A stretch of 64,000 nucleotides of DNA from Baylisascaris procyonis (taxonomy: Eukaryota > Nematoda > Chromadorea > Rhabditida > Ascarididae), in assembly GCA_037389465.1 (NCBI GenBank), contig JAZARR010000059.1, forward strand, positions 7,649,001 to 7,713,000. The letters run 5' to 3'. Position 1 is the first letter of the stretch. Every line of letters starts with the position of its first letter. The notes under the pieces were generated by a model, which had not been told where the DNA came from, ran no database searches, and saw only the letters and a program-made list of their open reading frames with translations. The position numbers were made by a program, and so were the translations under genes. This document shows, piece after piece, positions 13,295 to 26,988 of this stretch.

Positions 13295-13490
13295 CGGCGG
13301 TTCGAGGGAGTTACCGCATACTCTACGCGGACGCTTTGGGCAACCTAATACCTGTTACTGTGTATTTCATGACGTGTATTTATCAACCGTTGAGTTTTCT
13401 TCTTTGCCTCAAAATGTTTCACTAGTTACGATAGGTTCATCTATTCAAAGGCAAACGATACCCTCCAACTCGTCGCATTCGCTTCCACCG
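13295..13490 (+). CDS. Weak candidate internal exon
   Basis: A good acceptor (CACCTTTTGCAG) at 13294 and a GTGAGA donor at 13491 bound 196 bases. One frame is open throughout, encoding a Ser/Thr/Asn-rich peptide. A second frame is open for its first 120 or so bases and would be in phase with the donor at 12121 (encoding YRILYADALGNLIPVT). I cannot tell which frame is used, if either is. Confidence 0.2.
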
Positions 13491-14279
13491 TGAGAAACAA
13501 TAAAGCGAAATTGGCGTTTCCCATTCATGCCACAAGTATGCTGTGCAAGTAACGCAGATATCATTCTGACGCCCCTTTTGGGCAGTTTTGTTGCGTCTGC
13601 TGGCTTGCTCTCAAAATTTGAATTTTCCAGTTGTCAATTCATTCGAATTTCTTCCTCCATTCGCCAAAACTTAATTTTCTTTTTACGGAAACATTACTGA
13701 GCTCTTTGCCAGTTTTGAAAACCTCACGTAGATAGCGCCAACATCGCCCATTTTTAGTTGGGACGGTAGTGATCAGCACAGATATTTCGAGAGACCTGTG
13801 TGGAGATTTGCAAAAAGAAACAAAGAAAGATGGAGAAAGAGAGACAGCACGAAGCGCTTCTGAACTGATGCGCATCGACGTTTGAATAAATAGGTTCAGA
13901 AAACGCAAAAAATCACAAAATGAGCGGAATCGTACTCTTCTTGGCTAAATGCGCTGTGTTGAGTAACACTTACATGGGTTGCTTGCTTTTCGAAACAAAT
14001 TCGTCAGAGTGCCATTCAAACTATAACTCACACAAGTTGTGCCTTGCTTCTAAAGGATGCTCGCGGAGGCTGTACTATTCTTGAGAATGGGAGCGTTATT
14101 CTTCCAATAGTCTCGCGCAAGCTGCACAAGTTTTATCTTGATTAAGAGCGCTATTTCCGGTTTCGTTTGCTCGCCATGGTTTCGAATTTTTTGGCTTACT
14201 TCGTCGGTTTAGGCTCGAAAAGTTTCTTCCTAAGATCACTCACTTTATCTTACGCAACAGATGTTTGTAGTTCTTTCAG
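13491..14279. other. No supported gene
   Basis: Unassigned. A minus-strand frame at 13639-13908 is open for 89 codons but has no recognisable features. Confidence 0.5.
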
Positions 14280-14561
14280 GTAGGTTTCGCAAGGTTGCTC
14301 GATTACCTCAGACAATTCCGACTCTTTTCGCTTGCTAAAAATGTTCGGAGTTACAACCTCTTCCGGCCAGCCAAAAATCGTTTGATGTTTGGCGTTAAAA
14401 TGATAGAAACGCGTGGTTTTGTGCTGCTTTTGTCAAAAGTTGTTTACGCCAATAGCTTAATCATTTGTGCATATGAAGTTATTTTATTTATTACTGCGAA
14501 TGCCCATATATATAGGAAACCGCATATGATCCTACTATTGCTACTTTTTATGCTTGTCTAA
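14280..14561 (+). CDS. Weak candidate exon with hydrophobic end
   Basis: After an acceptor (TTCTTTCAG, ending 14279) the frame stays open in phase 0 for 93 codons to a stop. The start (VGFARLLDYLRQFRLFSLAK) is amphipathic and basic, and the end is very hydrophobic, resembling membrane segments. The exon may end earlier at a weak donor near 14395. No family was recognised. The hydrophobic AT-rich end may simply be non-coding sequence. Confidence 0.2.
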   Translation, partial: VGFARLLDYLRQFRLFSLAKNVRSYNLFRPAKNRLMFGVKMIETRGFVLLLSKVVYANSLIICAYEVILFITANAHIYRKPHMILLLLLFMLV

Positions 14562-15624
14562 TGTCGATCATTTGTTTTTGTAAATCACCCGGCATAGTTC
14601 GCCCGTGTTTTTTTCCGATTTTTTCGAGCGTTCGGTAGTGTTCTCTGAAATTCGCATGTATACTCAGTGCGCTTTTTTCTTTTTCCCACATTGTGTTTCC
14701 GAAGCCCAGTATTTTTTTCATTTCACCAAAAAGTCCACAAACCAAAAAAATCCACAAACCTGCCCAAATTCGTTTATGGGTTCACTGAATAGCCGAATTC
14801 CGATCAGTCTAAGATGCTTGGAAAGTTCGAATTAAAGGCAGTTACAAACCGTTGCACGTCGATCAGATTTAAACTGCTGAACGAGGCGATCAAATTGTTG
14901 GTTAAAAACGTCTCATTAAAAACATTTTCTCAAACCGTCTCAGTCGTTCCCTCTTAACGTGTCAGGTGTGAGGAACATGAAGGTGATTATCCATATGACC
15001 ATTTAGAACACGTTGCTCACGAGAAACACACTTCTATTGCTGAATTTGTGCGGTGAAAATACTGCTGTTGGAAAATGTGGAGTCGATTCTTCTGCTGCCA
15101 TCAAGTTCTGAATTTTTATTTCCAGACTTCCGAGGCAGAAGGGAGAGTAGGAAAGGGTATTGAGTTGCATACTATTGGATTCAGAAGGACATATTTACTG
15201 TGTGTGTTCGAGAAATCTCAAGAAAGCGCTCATTTTAGTGTAAATCTATGGTGGTTCCTCACTAGCATATCGGTGAAAGGAACATGAAGGTCGGCGGCAT
15301 ATACAATCAATAATACGGCGACGAACGAACATGAGGCCAGTGGTTTTCGGGAAATCACTAAAAGACGGGGACTGTGACAAAATACGAACCTAGGAAGAAA
15401 TAGGAAAGTAGCAGACGCGGTGTTTTATTCAGTTTAGCCATCATAGAGTACACATCCTCGCCGGTTCTGCACCATTGAGTTCGTTTTTTTCTCGCAGTGT
15501 TTATTTTGCGAGATATGCGGCAAAGTGGAGGTAATTGAGAAATATTGACTTTCGTAGTGCGCCTGGGTTAAGGTTGCAGGTTCGTTTCCCTCGCCGCAAA
15601 TCTAATTAAAGAATTCAATTCCAG
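14562..15624. other. No supported gene; tRNA-like B box near 15579
   Basis: Unassigned DNA. At 15579-15589 GGTTCGTTTCC matches the RNA polymerase III B box consensus (GGTTCGANTCC) at all but one defined position, within a C/G-rich context like a T-arm. No clear A box or cloverleaf was found, so a tRNA-derived SINE fragment is more likely than a tRNA gene. Confidence 0.3.
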
Positions 15625-15776
15625 ACGGAACTGCAGCAGCACCGGTGGGTTTGCCATTCCGTCCAATGTGCAATCATCACCCGAAGATACCCCATGGAAA
15701 ATTCATATCAGTGTGCACACGCGCATCCTTCTTGGTATCCTCAAACGATTTCGCCTTCGCGGGGAAGCATTCGGTT
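15625..15776 (+). CDS. Candidate exon open in three frames
   Basis: The 152-base segment lies between a good acceptor (TTCAATTCCAG) and a strong donor (GTT|GTGAGT). All three forward frames are open across it, so the frame cannot be assigned by inspection. One frame encodes PVGLPFRPMCNHHPKIPHGK. Another contains SSPEDTPWKIHISVHTR, loosely like the start of a trypsin-type chain, and stays open past the donor to 15868. No catalytic motif follows nearby, so no function is claimed. Confidence 0.25.
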
Positions 15777-18700
15777 GTGAGTGGTCACCCGAGAAACGAG
15801 TAGCTCCTGCTGTCCTTAAATACCTCACCATATCGTTTTCGGAGCATAAATGCACATCTTATGCGTGAATGCACTCGGACTTTTGTGATGAAGTTATGGG
15901 CGTTTTGCCTGCTAACTGGATCCTACCACATGCACTGCGATTTCGTGTCCGGAAAGGGGACGAACATTTCATGCATACAACAGCGAGTACATGTTTCAGT
16001 GTGTCCGTCATGGCGCATGTACAAAAAAAAAACCCTGATGTAAATTACTTCAACTAGGGCTTAACAGCAAAGGCTAGTCAGAGAACGAGAAAAAATGGTG
16101 TGGGGCCCCGTCATCGATGCCTTTCATGTGTCATCGATGCCTGTGCTCGAAAAATTTCTTGCGCTGTACTTGTGGGTAAGAGGGTGTTCGCATTGACGCT
16201 AATCTATCGTAATTTATCTCCCATTCTGACTTTTTGGAAAGGGATTTTCACAGCTTAAAAAGTGATCGTCTCTTATGAAACACTGTTATTGCTTCGTTGC
16301 CTTATATCGTATTTTGCTATGAATTGGAAATACTTGCTAATCCATTCATCATTTGAAATGAGCAGTCAAAAAGTTTGGAAATGTGAAATAAAAAGACGTT
16401 TACGAAGAATGCTGCGTGTCAACAATTTCGTGCTAGCAATTCCCAATCTCAGTAGGGGAATTTTGCACTATGCGAACAGATTTCAAATACGAAGAGTGAC
16501 ATCGGGAATGCTGGAATGAGTTGCATATTGGCATTTATAGCTGTTGAAGAAAATTTCGACACTAGCCAATGAATGTATAATGTAAGAACAGGGAAGTGAG
16601 CGAAAACTTTTCAAGGAATTATCAACAAACCGAGCTAAGACAAAGTTTTTGAAAATAATGCGAAACTTCAAGCTTTTGATGGAGAGATTGGTGTGGTGTG
16701 CGTGCGAAGGGGGTTTGCATACAGATGATGGTGCTGGGTTACGATGTTGGGAAAAGGCTTCCGAGTTGCATGAAACTTATTAGTCTGGAAAAGAGGAATC
16801 GTCGCGGAGTGGTAACTTTTTTATCAGTTCACTTTCCTGCCTAATCTCTATAATTTCTCTGTCGCTTAGCACGCCCTAACTTAAAAAAAAACGATACAAA
16901 ATAGTAATGCGGATCACGTCGAGAGGCGCTTGCCGCAGTAATCTAATTTTTTATTTTTCAGAGATAGCTTTTCAAAAGACATTTAATGTCTAAAAGATTC
17001 AGCGCTCTTTTGATGGCTTACCTGTGTTAAAATTTGGTGCTTCAGACTTTGACGCGTGTTAGCTTTTTTCATTTGGCGCTTTCGATACAGTCTGGCAGCG
17101 TAGCAACTTTTAAGACTGGCGGTCTTGGGAAGTCGTCAGTATGGAGGTTTTTTGATCCACCCGCTTTACCTGCCTAATGAAGAAATGTTGTACGCGCTTA
17201 TAGCTCTTACTAACAAGGAAGGCAATAGTGGTGGCCCTTGTGCACTCCTGTTGCGGTTGTTGTGACACATGTTTTCCAAATACAAAAGTCCCAGGAACGG
17301 CATGCGAAGCTGGGATGGAAAATGAAGACGCCGAGTGGATGGGAAGATGCGAAAGAGAGCAGGAAGCAAGCACGGAGTGGCTACTCGACTGGATTAACTA
17401 AGAAAAACGAGTAGTTGGGCCGCCCGCCGAATATGAGTGACTCAAACGCGTCTCGTCCACACTTGGATTGTTTGGTGACGCTCGCTTAAGCTTGGACCTC
17501 CTTCTTCAGCGAGTATATGTCTATCCGCAGTGTGATGCTTTTTTCCACTACGGGCTGTTTACTTCAATTTCTCCGAAACAAGTTGGTTGTTGAAGAAGCT
17601 GATTGCATCGCTGCGATAATCCAGACGATTATAAGCCTTCCAACCTTATTCTGCACTTCGTTTTCGTCGTCAGCTTTAGCTCTTAATGCCCACAGTGTGA
17701 CAGTTTTTGTCTCTGGAAACATCGAATAGTAGCATCTCCTTTGCCGCTTGGAGAGTGCTTAAGAAGGAACGGTCCCTATTCCGCTTTTGAGAGGTCCAAA
17801 AGTAATCCAAGAAGAAAAGAAATAAGTCAGGCATTCTGGCTACAATATTTTTCACCCACAGTAGAACCTTCTCGAAAACGAAATGCACGTGTTTGAACAG
17901 AATATTGCCACTCCAAATATTTTGCGAATATGCTCATTCTGTATTTGAAAACTTATTCATACATATCCGACAACTTCGTCAGAGACGTCTCCCAGAAGAG
18001 ATCTATATTGGGCAAAAATAAGGCGAGTTTAATGGTTAGATCATACGTCATGGACTTGGACTATGAGTAGCCAGCTATTTACGCTATCTCTTACTTAAAT
18101 CGGGCAAGGCGCTGTCTCCTATTTAAAAAGCGGCAACATGAAGAGAACTAGGGACTGAAAAAGGTTGCGGAAGTCGAAGATATCATGTTTAGTCAGTAGT
18201 TGTTTAGAGCGGGAATCGTAACATTTGCTTTGCTGTAAAATTGTCTCTACACGCAGTTGTTTGTCATGTTGTTTCTGACGTTAAAAAGTACTTCGTTCCT
18301 CATCCTTCTCCACGTTTCTGTGATTTTTAATATATGAAAAAGTAAGTATTATGATCTCGAACTATTCTGGCTTTCGCACGGATGAAGAATTGAGCTTAAT
18401 TATTGTGTCGATGAGAAGCGATATTTGTTCTCACTGCATTACCAGTAAACCCGATGTACATTCGAGGAAGGGCATGTAAAGAGGGAGCTCTATCGAAATC
18501 CCTTTCGAAAGCTGCTTGCTGCTCAGGAGGGCTTATCTGTGAGAGTGATTTCTTGGGAGTTTTCTTATGGCAAGTTTAAATGTGACGTTGTTCACTTTTG
18601 GCATCTGTCACTTTGCAACTCCCAGTAACGACGATTTCCGCAAAGAAGCATTTGATGCATTTCTTTCTTTAGGGCACAGTGTTGGATAGTACTTCCTCGC

Positions 18701-21700
18701 AAATGAATGGTGCATGAAAGTACGAGATAAGGTATGAATATCTTGCGTTTCGCACTTCATATGGTATATGACACTATCCCCACTGCCAAATAGTTCGAAC
18801 AATATCCGCTCTGAACATCCATGCCAGCTCACTCACCGTTGAATGGAATGTTGCGTATTTTGTGTTGTTTCAGTCGATGACCCGTGCACTGTTGCATCAG
18901 TCTCTTCGGCGCAAATGGATTGTTGCAAATATGTGGGCTTTTGCCCCATTTCGCAAGCCTCTCTTCATTGAGCACATACAGATCTAGCGTAATTCAGTGG
19001 ATCACCAAAAAATGTAGGTGCGTACGGAGGAGGCGCAGACGAGGAAACGAATTAGGATCATATTTGGAAGGGGCACAGAATGGCACATATTATGGTAGTT
19101 ATGTTTAAAAAAACCGCCACAATTTGAATAGAAAGTTGCAGTGTCTTTTGCTCTGCCATGCTTCTTTTGTATGTAGCCACAAACATCACGTACGCAGTTT
19201 GCTTTTTTGCTTCGTTATGCCTCTTCTTCCATGACTTGTAACGTGCTGCCTCTGCAGAATTATTCGTCCTCTTGCATTCTTATTCTTACTAACAACTGAG
19301 GCTATGGTGCTGTGTTCATGTGTTCTCGGTATCGAGTAGTCCTGAGCTGCTTTTCAAGTCGCACCTCAGCTTTATATAAAAGATGCTGTATCTATATTCC
19401 GTGTCATTGCAGCTTGTTTACTCGAATATAACTAATGTTTACTCAATTTGTCTCTTGCACCCTACCCTGCCAGGGTTTTATTCTGCTTAGCAGTGTAATG
19501 ATTTGACGATAGGTACCGAAAAGCTCTGTTTTTGTCACTCTTATCACAGGCTGCATGAAGAGATCCGACTTAGCATTGCGGCTTTCTGAAAACTATAATA
19601 ATTCAATACTCAGACAAATGCTCGATGGCCTTTTCAGTTAAATCTGGTAAAATTTTGTTGATGTGATCTGTTAAGGTGTAGGAGACGCCCCCTGCATGCA
19701 TCTCTGTATTCGAAGAGGCCACTAACTGACCAGGATGGCTTATTTTTCTACAATTTCAGTATGCACTTTGACTTGTTTATAAGGTGGGAAGCTTATGTTT
19801 AACAAGACTCAAAAAATATCCAAATCTTCAGTCTGTTCTGGGGCATTTGTGCTCCAAAAAAGGGATGTCTTATAATAAGGCAGCATGAAGTCTCCGTGAG
19901 AGTACTGCACGCTTTAGTCCATTCTGGTGGGTTTGCGTTCAGTCAAAAATCGCGGCATCGAATTCTCATGTCGAATATGTTTTCATGATTTCAAGCGGGA
20001 GTGATTGTTTTACGCAGTCTCGATTTCATGTACATAAGTGCTGTTGTGGGAAATGCAAGCTCTTTCGGTTGCTGCTATGGTGCAAAGGAGGTTCATCCCG
20101 GTTTCGACGTTTCGTTTTAATCACTTTGCAAAACGCACTGGATGTGTAAAACAAACGCTGCTTTGTCAATGCCTTTAAGGAGTTATCACAATGCCTTGTG
20201 ATTGTTGACCTTGCTGGGCTATCGGCCTCATAAATGTTCATACCAGCACCAAATTTCTCATATGGGAGCTTTTAAGCTCGGATTTTGAATTTTTGGAATG
20301 TGTTATTTTCTTAGCACAAAAATATCTTTCTCAAGACGAACTTACGCAAAAAGTAGGCATTGTACGCTGCTGTGAAGGGCACCTCTCAACTTGTTATCGA
20401 TTGGTTGTGAAAAGTGTGCGGTTATATGTCGTATTTGAAGCTGCATGCTAACATAAGCCATGCCTTTCTTTGGGCTCGTCATGACGGCTTTTCGCACGGT
20501 TTTTAAGGCCACGATTTTGGGGCTGTGCGAAACAAGCCTGCTCATCAAAGCTCATACCAACTTTTTTAATGCTTTGGGACCATTTGTTGGGTAAATCCTT
20601 CTGTTCAAATGCATAATTCGCCGTGGGTAAAGCTGGCTTTCCGGCCACACTTCTTAAATCAGAAGATGATACAGTCAGCAAGGCACTTTCACAAACTGCT
20701 ATTCATTGGCGTGAAACTCCTATGGAGCAGTGCAGGACGGTTGCGGAAGAAACGGGCAACACTCAGTAACGAAAACACTCGGTAAAAAGGTACACATCTA
20801 AGATCGAATTGATGTTATGCATGAGTGCAACTCAGGGGCGACGGCGCATGTGTCTTATGTAATGTGCCAGTTTCTCTGGATGAATTATGTTTACTGAAAT
20901 TTGATTAACCCTTGCGTAAATGAGGCTTAAGTAAGCATTCTTATGTTATTGCGGGAGCATATCTGAGGAACCAGTCGGTCTATCTTCGGTGGCAAACTTT
21001 GCAAACCTCAACGATTTTATGGCCATCGAAATTTTCCTCGTAAGTGAAGCCCCAGAATTCGAATCCAGCTAAAAGCAAATTTATAGAGGAAGAATGATAG
21101 GATGAGAGAGATTAAAGGTGAAATCAGGAAAGGTGCGCTAGTCTAAATCTCAGAATTGCGAAGATGGCTTCAATGAGCCATGAGCTAATGTGCTGTCCAT
21201 TGGGCGATCGTTGAAGCGAGGCGAACCACTTATTGTAACGGTGCACTTCCGTTGTTGGACTGCTTTAAGCATTGCAGTCTATGCCTTTCGAGAACTCTCG
21301 CCTCCGGCGTAACCAGCCGCTTCACGCATGTCTCATTTGATGTTGAATTGCTAGGCATTGATAACTTCCAGTGCTCGTGATCAATACATCACATGGAGGG
21401 TAGGAGGTAGCTGCTTCAGTTGGTGAGAACGGAAGGAAAGATGGGCTCAGACAACGTTGGTGAGGACGCAGACGACGTTTCTGGCATATGAGGAAAAGCG
21501 AATGCCGTAGCACATTTCTGAAGCGTTTTCCTGCGAAATTCCGTAGATGAGACACGCAACTTTTCATTCTCGTTAAACATCTTTGTACTAATGTTTCGGA
21601 GGGTATATCTCAGCCACAAATAAATTTTTCGAGCTGCAATTTGCTTCGCACCATACACGAAGAACCCTTGCCAGCCGGAGAGATCAACGTTTGTCCTTCA

Positions 21701-24700
21701 ATATGCCCTGGGGCTTTGCGAAAATCTCCATCTCATTTCGATTTTGAGCGTCCCTGACCCTAGCTCGTGTTAACAACAGGCTCTTAGCGTCTTGGACATT
21801 TCCAATGACGTCCACGAGTCCCTTCAGATTCCGCTTTAGTGGTTTCGTCCAGCATCCTTAGCCGACACGGATGCTCTAAGAAATAGCGACTTTTCTTGTC
21901 GCGAGCACAATACGAACAAATTCGACACAGTGCTTCTTCTCTCCGTTTTTATTCAGCTTTCTGTCAACTGCGTTGATGAGGACATCGTATTTATGCACTT
22001 TCATATTTTATTTTTTTTGCAAATAAAGCAGTTGTTGTTCCTTGAATGTCACATGGGCTGGCATTTCTGGATGGATCAAATGTTGTGGGCCTCTGACTCT
22101 GTGGGGGAATTTGAAAATTCATGTCCAGTTTTTGAATAACGTTACTGGATTTGGACGACGAAGTTTATTCGCAGTCTGCGCCCTTGAAGTGTCTTCATTG
22201 TAAGGGTGAGGGATGTATTCATCGTCGTAGGAGAGTTCACTACAAGGGCAAAAAATCCCCTCCTCTCCCCCGGAAATCCCTGAAAGTGGACTCAAGGCGT
22301 TGCCCTTTTCTTACATTCCAACTCAATACTTGGAGCGGAGGGTTACTAGTACAGTAACATTCCTGTTGCAGCAAACCCTCCAAAACTTGGCAGCTCTGCA
22401 AAATGTTTTATAAATACCGGGAACAGAGATGAAAGTTACGTGCGAAAATTTGAGTTTGACGATTTCTGATCTGGAATGGCGATTCGTCCGGCTGAGGGAC
22501 AGTAGTCGACGCAACCGACCACAGATTCGCAGCGTCACTATACTGTAGCAAGGTTGCCACTTCCGTTCATCACTTTTCGCCCAAAAAGACCGAGTCTGTT
22601 TGTCATTAACGGTTAAAGCAAAATAAGAATGTTTGTTATGCGTTCATTTGGAATTTATAAGTAAAAGTGAACAGAGTGAAACAATGATGGGAATATAGGA
22701 ATGTTCAGAGGATGAGAAGGCGGAATTGCAGGCGTGTATACCAGCGCATCAGATGCGTGAGAAAAAAAATTTTTTTTTTTAAATTTTTTATATGCATGGT
22801 AGAGAGAAAGGGAAGGGGGGGGGAGGGACGACGGATGCGTGCTTCGATAAACTGCCTTTGATAATTGTTTTCCTTTTTCTCTATGCTTGCATTGTTTTCT
22901 CTTCACATATGCTCTACAGTTTTAAGGGGGATGGCGTCACCTCTCTCGCCGTCCCTTTTGTAGCTAACACCATTCTGCAGTTGATAATGTGCATTGCTAA
23001 TTAATATAGAGTATTTGTAACTACAAGTATTGCACCTTTGCCATTGCTGATGCCACTCATCAGAATCAGTATTATCATCATTTGTATACCATCACTGGCA
23101 CTATGCCTTAGTCAGCAGAAGTGATGAGTGATGTCATTAATAGCGCTTGATGTCACACGTATTGCGACTGGAAATCGCTATTTTTGCTGTTGTCGACTTG
23201 ACTTACAATTATCTTTGGATGTCATTAGCTTTGCGGAAGCTTTGCGAAAGCCTTCGAGAGCAACTCAAGCACCTTAGCTCTAATTGGATCCGGGGGCTGG
23301 AATTTCAAAATCGTAAAAATGAGCGTTTTGGAAAACGACACGGTGGGTAATGGGCCAGATGGAGAAGGTAGTCCCAACAGCTTGTTTTTTAATACGCTTT
23401 TGCTGCTAAATTTAAACAGACAAGCTCCAGCATGATCGATCAATCCTAAGCTGAGATCGGGTCTCTGAAATATTCACCGCCATCTTTTTCTGTTGAAATG
23501 GGAATTTGGAATCCCATATCTTACCTCAGATCACTACAAAAAACCTCTTCAGATGTCTTTAGTACAACTTTTGGCTCCCAGTCGACTTTCCATATATGGA
23601 AATCGATTGCCGAAATGGAAAATTTTCTATTATTTTATTGCTCCTTCATAACTACTTGTCACCAGATTTACCAAGTGGTTGCGCTATGTGTCATCCACAA
23701 TGAGCGGAATTGGATGCGTTGTCTGTTGGATAAAAAGTTTCAGTTTGATGCCAAATGAACTGTAAACGGAGACGATCTACCCAGCTGAAAGGACTTGACT
23801 ACTCCTTAATTAAAGTGTTGCTATGTCATTTTGTGGGTGTTCTTGCCAAATTAGGTATGTCCTGGAAAAAATCTTGGAAGTCCACATTTGCAGGAGAGCG
23901 TAGGCTAGATTTTCAATCGTTTCAAAGAAAGCAAGAAAATCGTATAGGCTCCTAAAACTTCATAATCTTGGAGGCAATACAGTCAGCAGCGCCAGCCTAA
24001 GGCATCAGGAAACTAAGATTTGACTGTTGCAACTTTTGCGAACTCTATCTCCTTTAGACGACGTGCGTGGTAAGGGCGATGAGACTGACATGTGAGCGTC
24101 TCATGAGGCATTGAAGATAATCTCTTCTTTTTTTTTTTGTAAAATACGAAAACGTCTTCGCTTCGCTGAAGTTTTATGGCACTAGCAAGTAACTTATGAA
24201 ATTCAAACGGGCTTGAACGAGGCGTTAAATTTTGAATTTTTAAAATTTACTGGAGCATAAGACAACTGGCGGCACAACACTCAGCTTGCAGTCTTTCACT
24301 GAAAGATCGTAGAGCTGAAATTTACCTCTTTTTTCTGTGCCAGTTATCTGCTGCGTTCAGGCATCTCGCCAGTCACTGCTTTTCCTTGTTCTTTATGAAG
24401 TTTTTGTCTTAAATTACAGCTTATGAGCTCTACAGTAAGGATCCTTCATAGATTACTGCAAATGCTTGCTAGCCTGCAGCCCTCGATGGTAAAATCTTCC
24501 CATTCCATCCGTTAGTATGTCATTTGATTTCGCAGCCAATAAGTGATGTAAATAGTGAAAAGGGTAGATTCCTCCATTGTTGTGTGTAATTTGAAGCGCG
24601 CGAGCAGCGGCGGCGCTGCCCGCGTTTTCCTGTGAGAGCGACGTTAGCTTTGCGGACCAATATCTTCGTGCTTGTTGCTCGTTCCTTCGGCTTTTTTTGC

Positions 24701-25260
24701 GTATTTGCAGTAGGTGAGCCGACCACGGACTCAAGCTGCCATAAATACTGCTTAAGCACATGCTTAATGTTTTCGTTTAAGGGAAGCGACTTTCGCGTGA
24801 GCTCTATGTGTGGAATTATGTGGGGCTCTTTAATAATCGACCTTATGAAGGTTTAGGGTCGAGTTATGAGCCAAAAATGTAAGTTTCATGACAATAGGCT
24901 CTGCATTAGCATTGGAAATCATTTGAATGATGGCAGCGTAGCTGTAGTTGAAGAACGAAGAGCAGAAATCAAGGAGAGAGCGTTGTCTAAATGAAAGCAT
25001 ATAAAGCCTCGGTTCTTGGCCAGTGGAAGTTTGCTGGGATTGATGCGTTGGCTGATCGAAATGTTTCACTGATATGATCTGCTACAATTTTGTAGCTGCT
25101 CGGATCAGCTTGATACACGAGATGTATTTGAGTAAGTTGAAGGTTATTAGTCGTGTTAGGGAAGAAATCGCTTCGTTATCGTCAAATTGGCTCTTGACGG
25201 AGACCCATCACAGTAAACTGGTGCAAGGAGGAGGGAGTGAAGGTAACTGAAAGGCTGCAG
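15777..25260. other. Gene-poor stretch without supported genes
   Basis: About 9.5 kb of mixed AT-rich sequence. Many frames of 60-100 codons are open on both strands (for example 17517-17729 plus, 18608-18832 minus, 21416-21658 minus, 22151-22357 plus with a CLHCKGEGC cluster, 24453-24761 minus), but none has paired splice signals and a recognisable domain. A run of nine G lies at 22815-22823 and an A/T homopolymer block near 22765-22790. Confidence 0.45.
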
Positions 25261-25463
25261 TGCGTTTTCGATTGGATGAAACAATGCACAAGCAGGATGC
25301 AATTGAAGAGGTGTGCCATGAGGCATGGCCGCCATCAACGCTGCGGCCATGCGATTTCTATGAGGGATCACATCACCGACGTTCCTCAGACGCCTCTTGC
25401 AGCCACCTCATCTCGTCTTCTCTCTTCTTCATTTCTTCGCTTTACAGCCGTTCGCGTTCCTGA
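25261..25463 (+). CDS. Weak candidate terminal exon
   Basis: Following AAGGCTGCAG, a frame starting in phase 1 is open for about 67 codons to a stop at 25461-25463. The first part is protein-like (RLDETMHKQDAIEEVCHEAW), and the end is Ser-rich. An alternative frame (25237-25536) is open over the same bases. No family was recognised. Confidence 0.2.
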
Positions 25464-26988
25464 GTGTCCTGGGTGGTGCCAGCTGTATAAAATGGCATCG
25501 TCCCCTCTCCCCCCCTCCCCCGTTATGAAGCGGTAGTGAGAACAAAAAGTAAATTTTAGCCGATATAGCTGAGTGCAATTTGAATTTAACGGTTTATTTA
25601 TCATAAAAGGTTCACTAGTGTTTTTGCGCGCCTACACAGGAAGAAAATAGAAGGGGCGAACGGCTGTCATGCAATCTTGGAAACGTTCAAAGCATTACTG
25701 TAATATTATTAGTTGCCACGTAGGTTATGCGTAGGTGATAGTTCATCAAAATCGGCGAATACCGTGGAATATACGACGAAAAGATATAAGAGGAGAGAAT
25801 TTAGTCTCATAAATAGGTGATGTGTCAGGGCAGGTGTGGGTCGCTGTGTTTGCTGTGCATGATGCATAGCGTGTTTTATGGGTGTTTGTGAACTTCTCAC
25901 CAACCAGCCGAGCGGATCAACGCAAGTGATGTGCACGAAGATAATTTTCCTCAAGCTTTATTAGCGAAAAAAGGTAATACTGTTTACTGTTATCGCAACA
26001 TTGCAAACAAAAAATATTAAGCGTCGCTCCACAGGAGAATTTTTACTATGATTTCTAAATTCAGCAGCTTGGGGAGGAAAGAGGATCATTGAACTAGCTT
26101 CAAAGAATCAAGACATACAGAATGGAATAAGGTTCCACAGCGATATCACAAAAGCACATGCCTATGTTTTTTGCATAGCATGTGTTTTAAATGGGCAGCA
26201 CTTTTATGAAGAACTGATTTCTTGTTGGAAAAGTTTAAAGCGACACGATTTTATAACTTTCACGTTTCTTGGTAGGCCTAACGAAATGGAAAACTGCCAA
26301 AGCGAGGAAACTAATTGAGAAGGTGTGCTAGTAGAAGTGATGATGGCAGATGGTAGAATTGTCATGAAGGCTCGCAGCACTTCTTAAGATATCATTGCTC
26401 TTTTAGAACGTGCATCCCATGAGGGTTTTCCTGTGCACTTTTTGCATATGCACTTTTACAAAGGTGCATTATATGGATGTGACGCATGTTTATGTATCCA
26501 CATGTGTCGGTCTCTCGGACAAATTCAGCTGAATGCTCTGAAAAGTTACGGCGGTTGGGTCATCACCTGCGGTCTATAATTCACTGGAGTCTCGAAACCG
26601 CAATTAATCAATATTATGTTTTGATTGATTCTTGCATGAATGTGTTTTACTTGAAATCTGTCAAAAAATGTTTTCTTATGAAAGCAAAACTTTCCTAAAT
26701 GGAACGTTTGACCTTGATTCTATAATTCTGTTGGTTCTATGTTCCTGTCTAAAGTATCAGATTTATTAACCTTAATAGAGAGATTTCTGAAAACTGGTGA
26801 GAAACGGTAATATCTTCGCTCATCATTTTTACTGACTCATTTACCGTGAGCAGAAAGTGGAGACTTTAGAAATATCTACTTTTGCTGTGATGTTTAGATA
26901 AGTGGCAGCATTGAGTGCTATCTTGCGAACCATATTGCTGCTTCTCATGTTTGTGTTTTTTCAAATGTTTGCCCAAGTCTCTTTTGTA
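25464..26988. other. No supported gene
   Basis: Unassigned AT-rich DNA with only short ORFs, such as 25709-25954 minus and 26486-26698 plus, which show no recognisable motifs. Confidence 0.5.

Noticed and set aside
15579..15589. A tRNA gene
   Set aside because: Only a B-box-like match; no acceptor stem, anticodon arm or A box could be folded around it.
22151..22357. Zinc-knuckle-like ORF with CLHCKGEGC
   Set aside because: The Cys/His spacing does not match a complete known zinc-binding motif, and there is no splice support.
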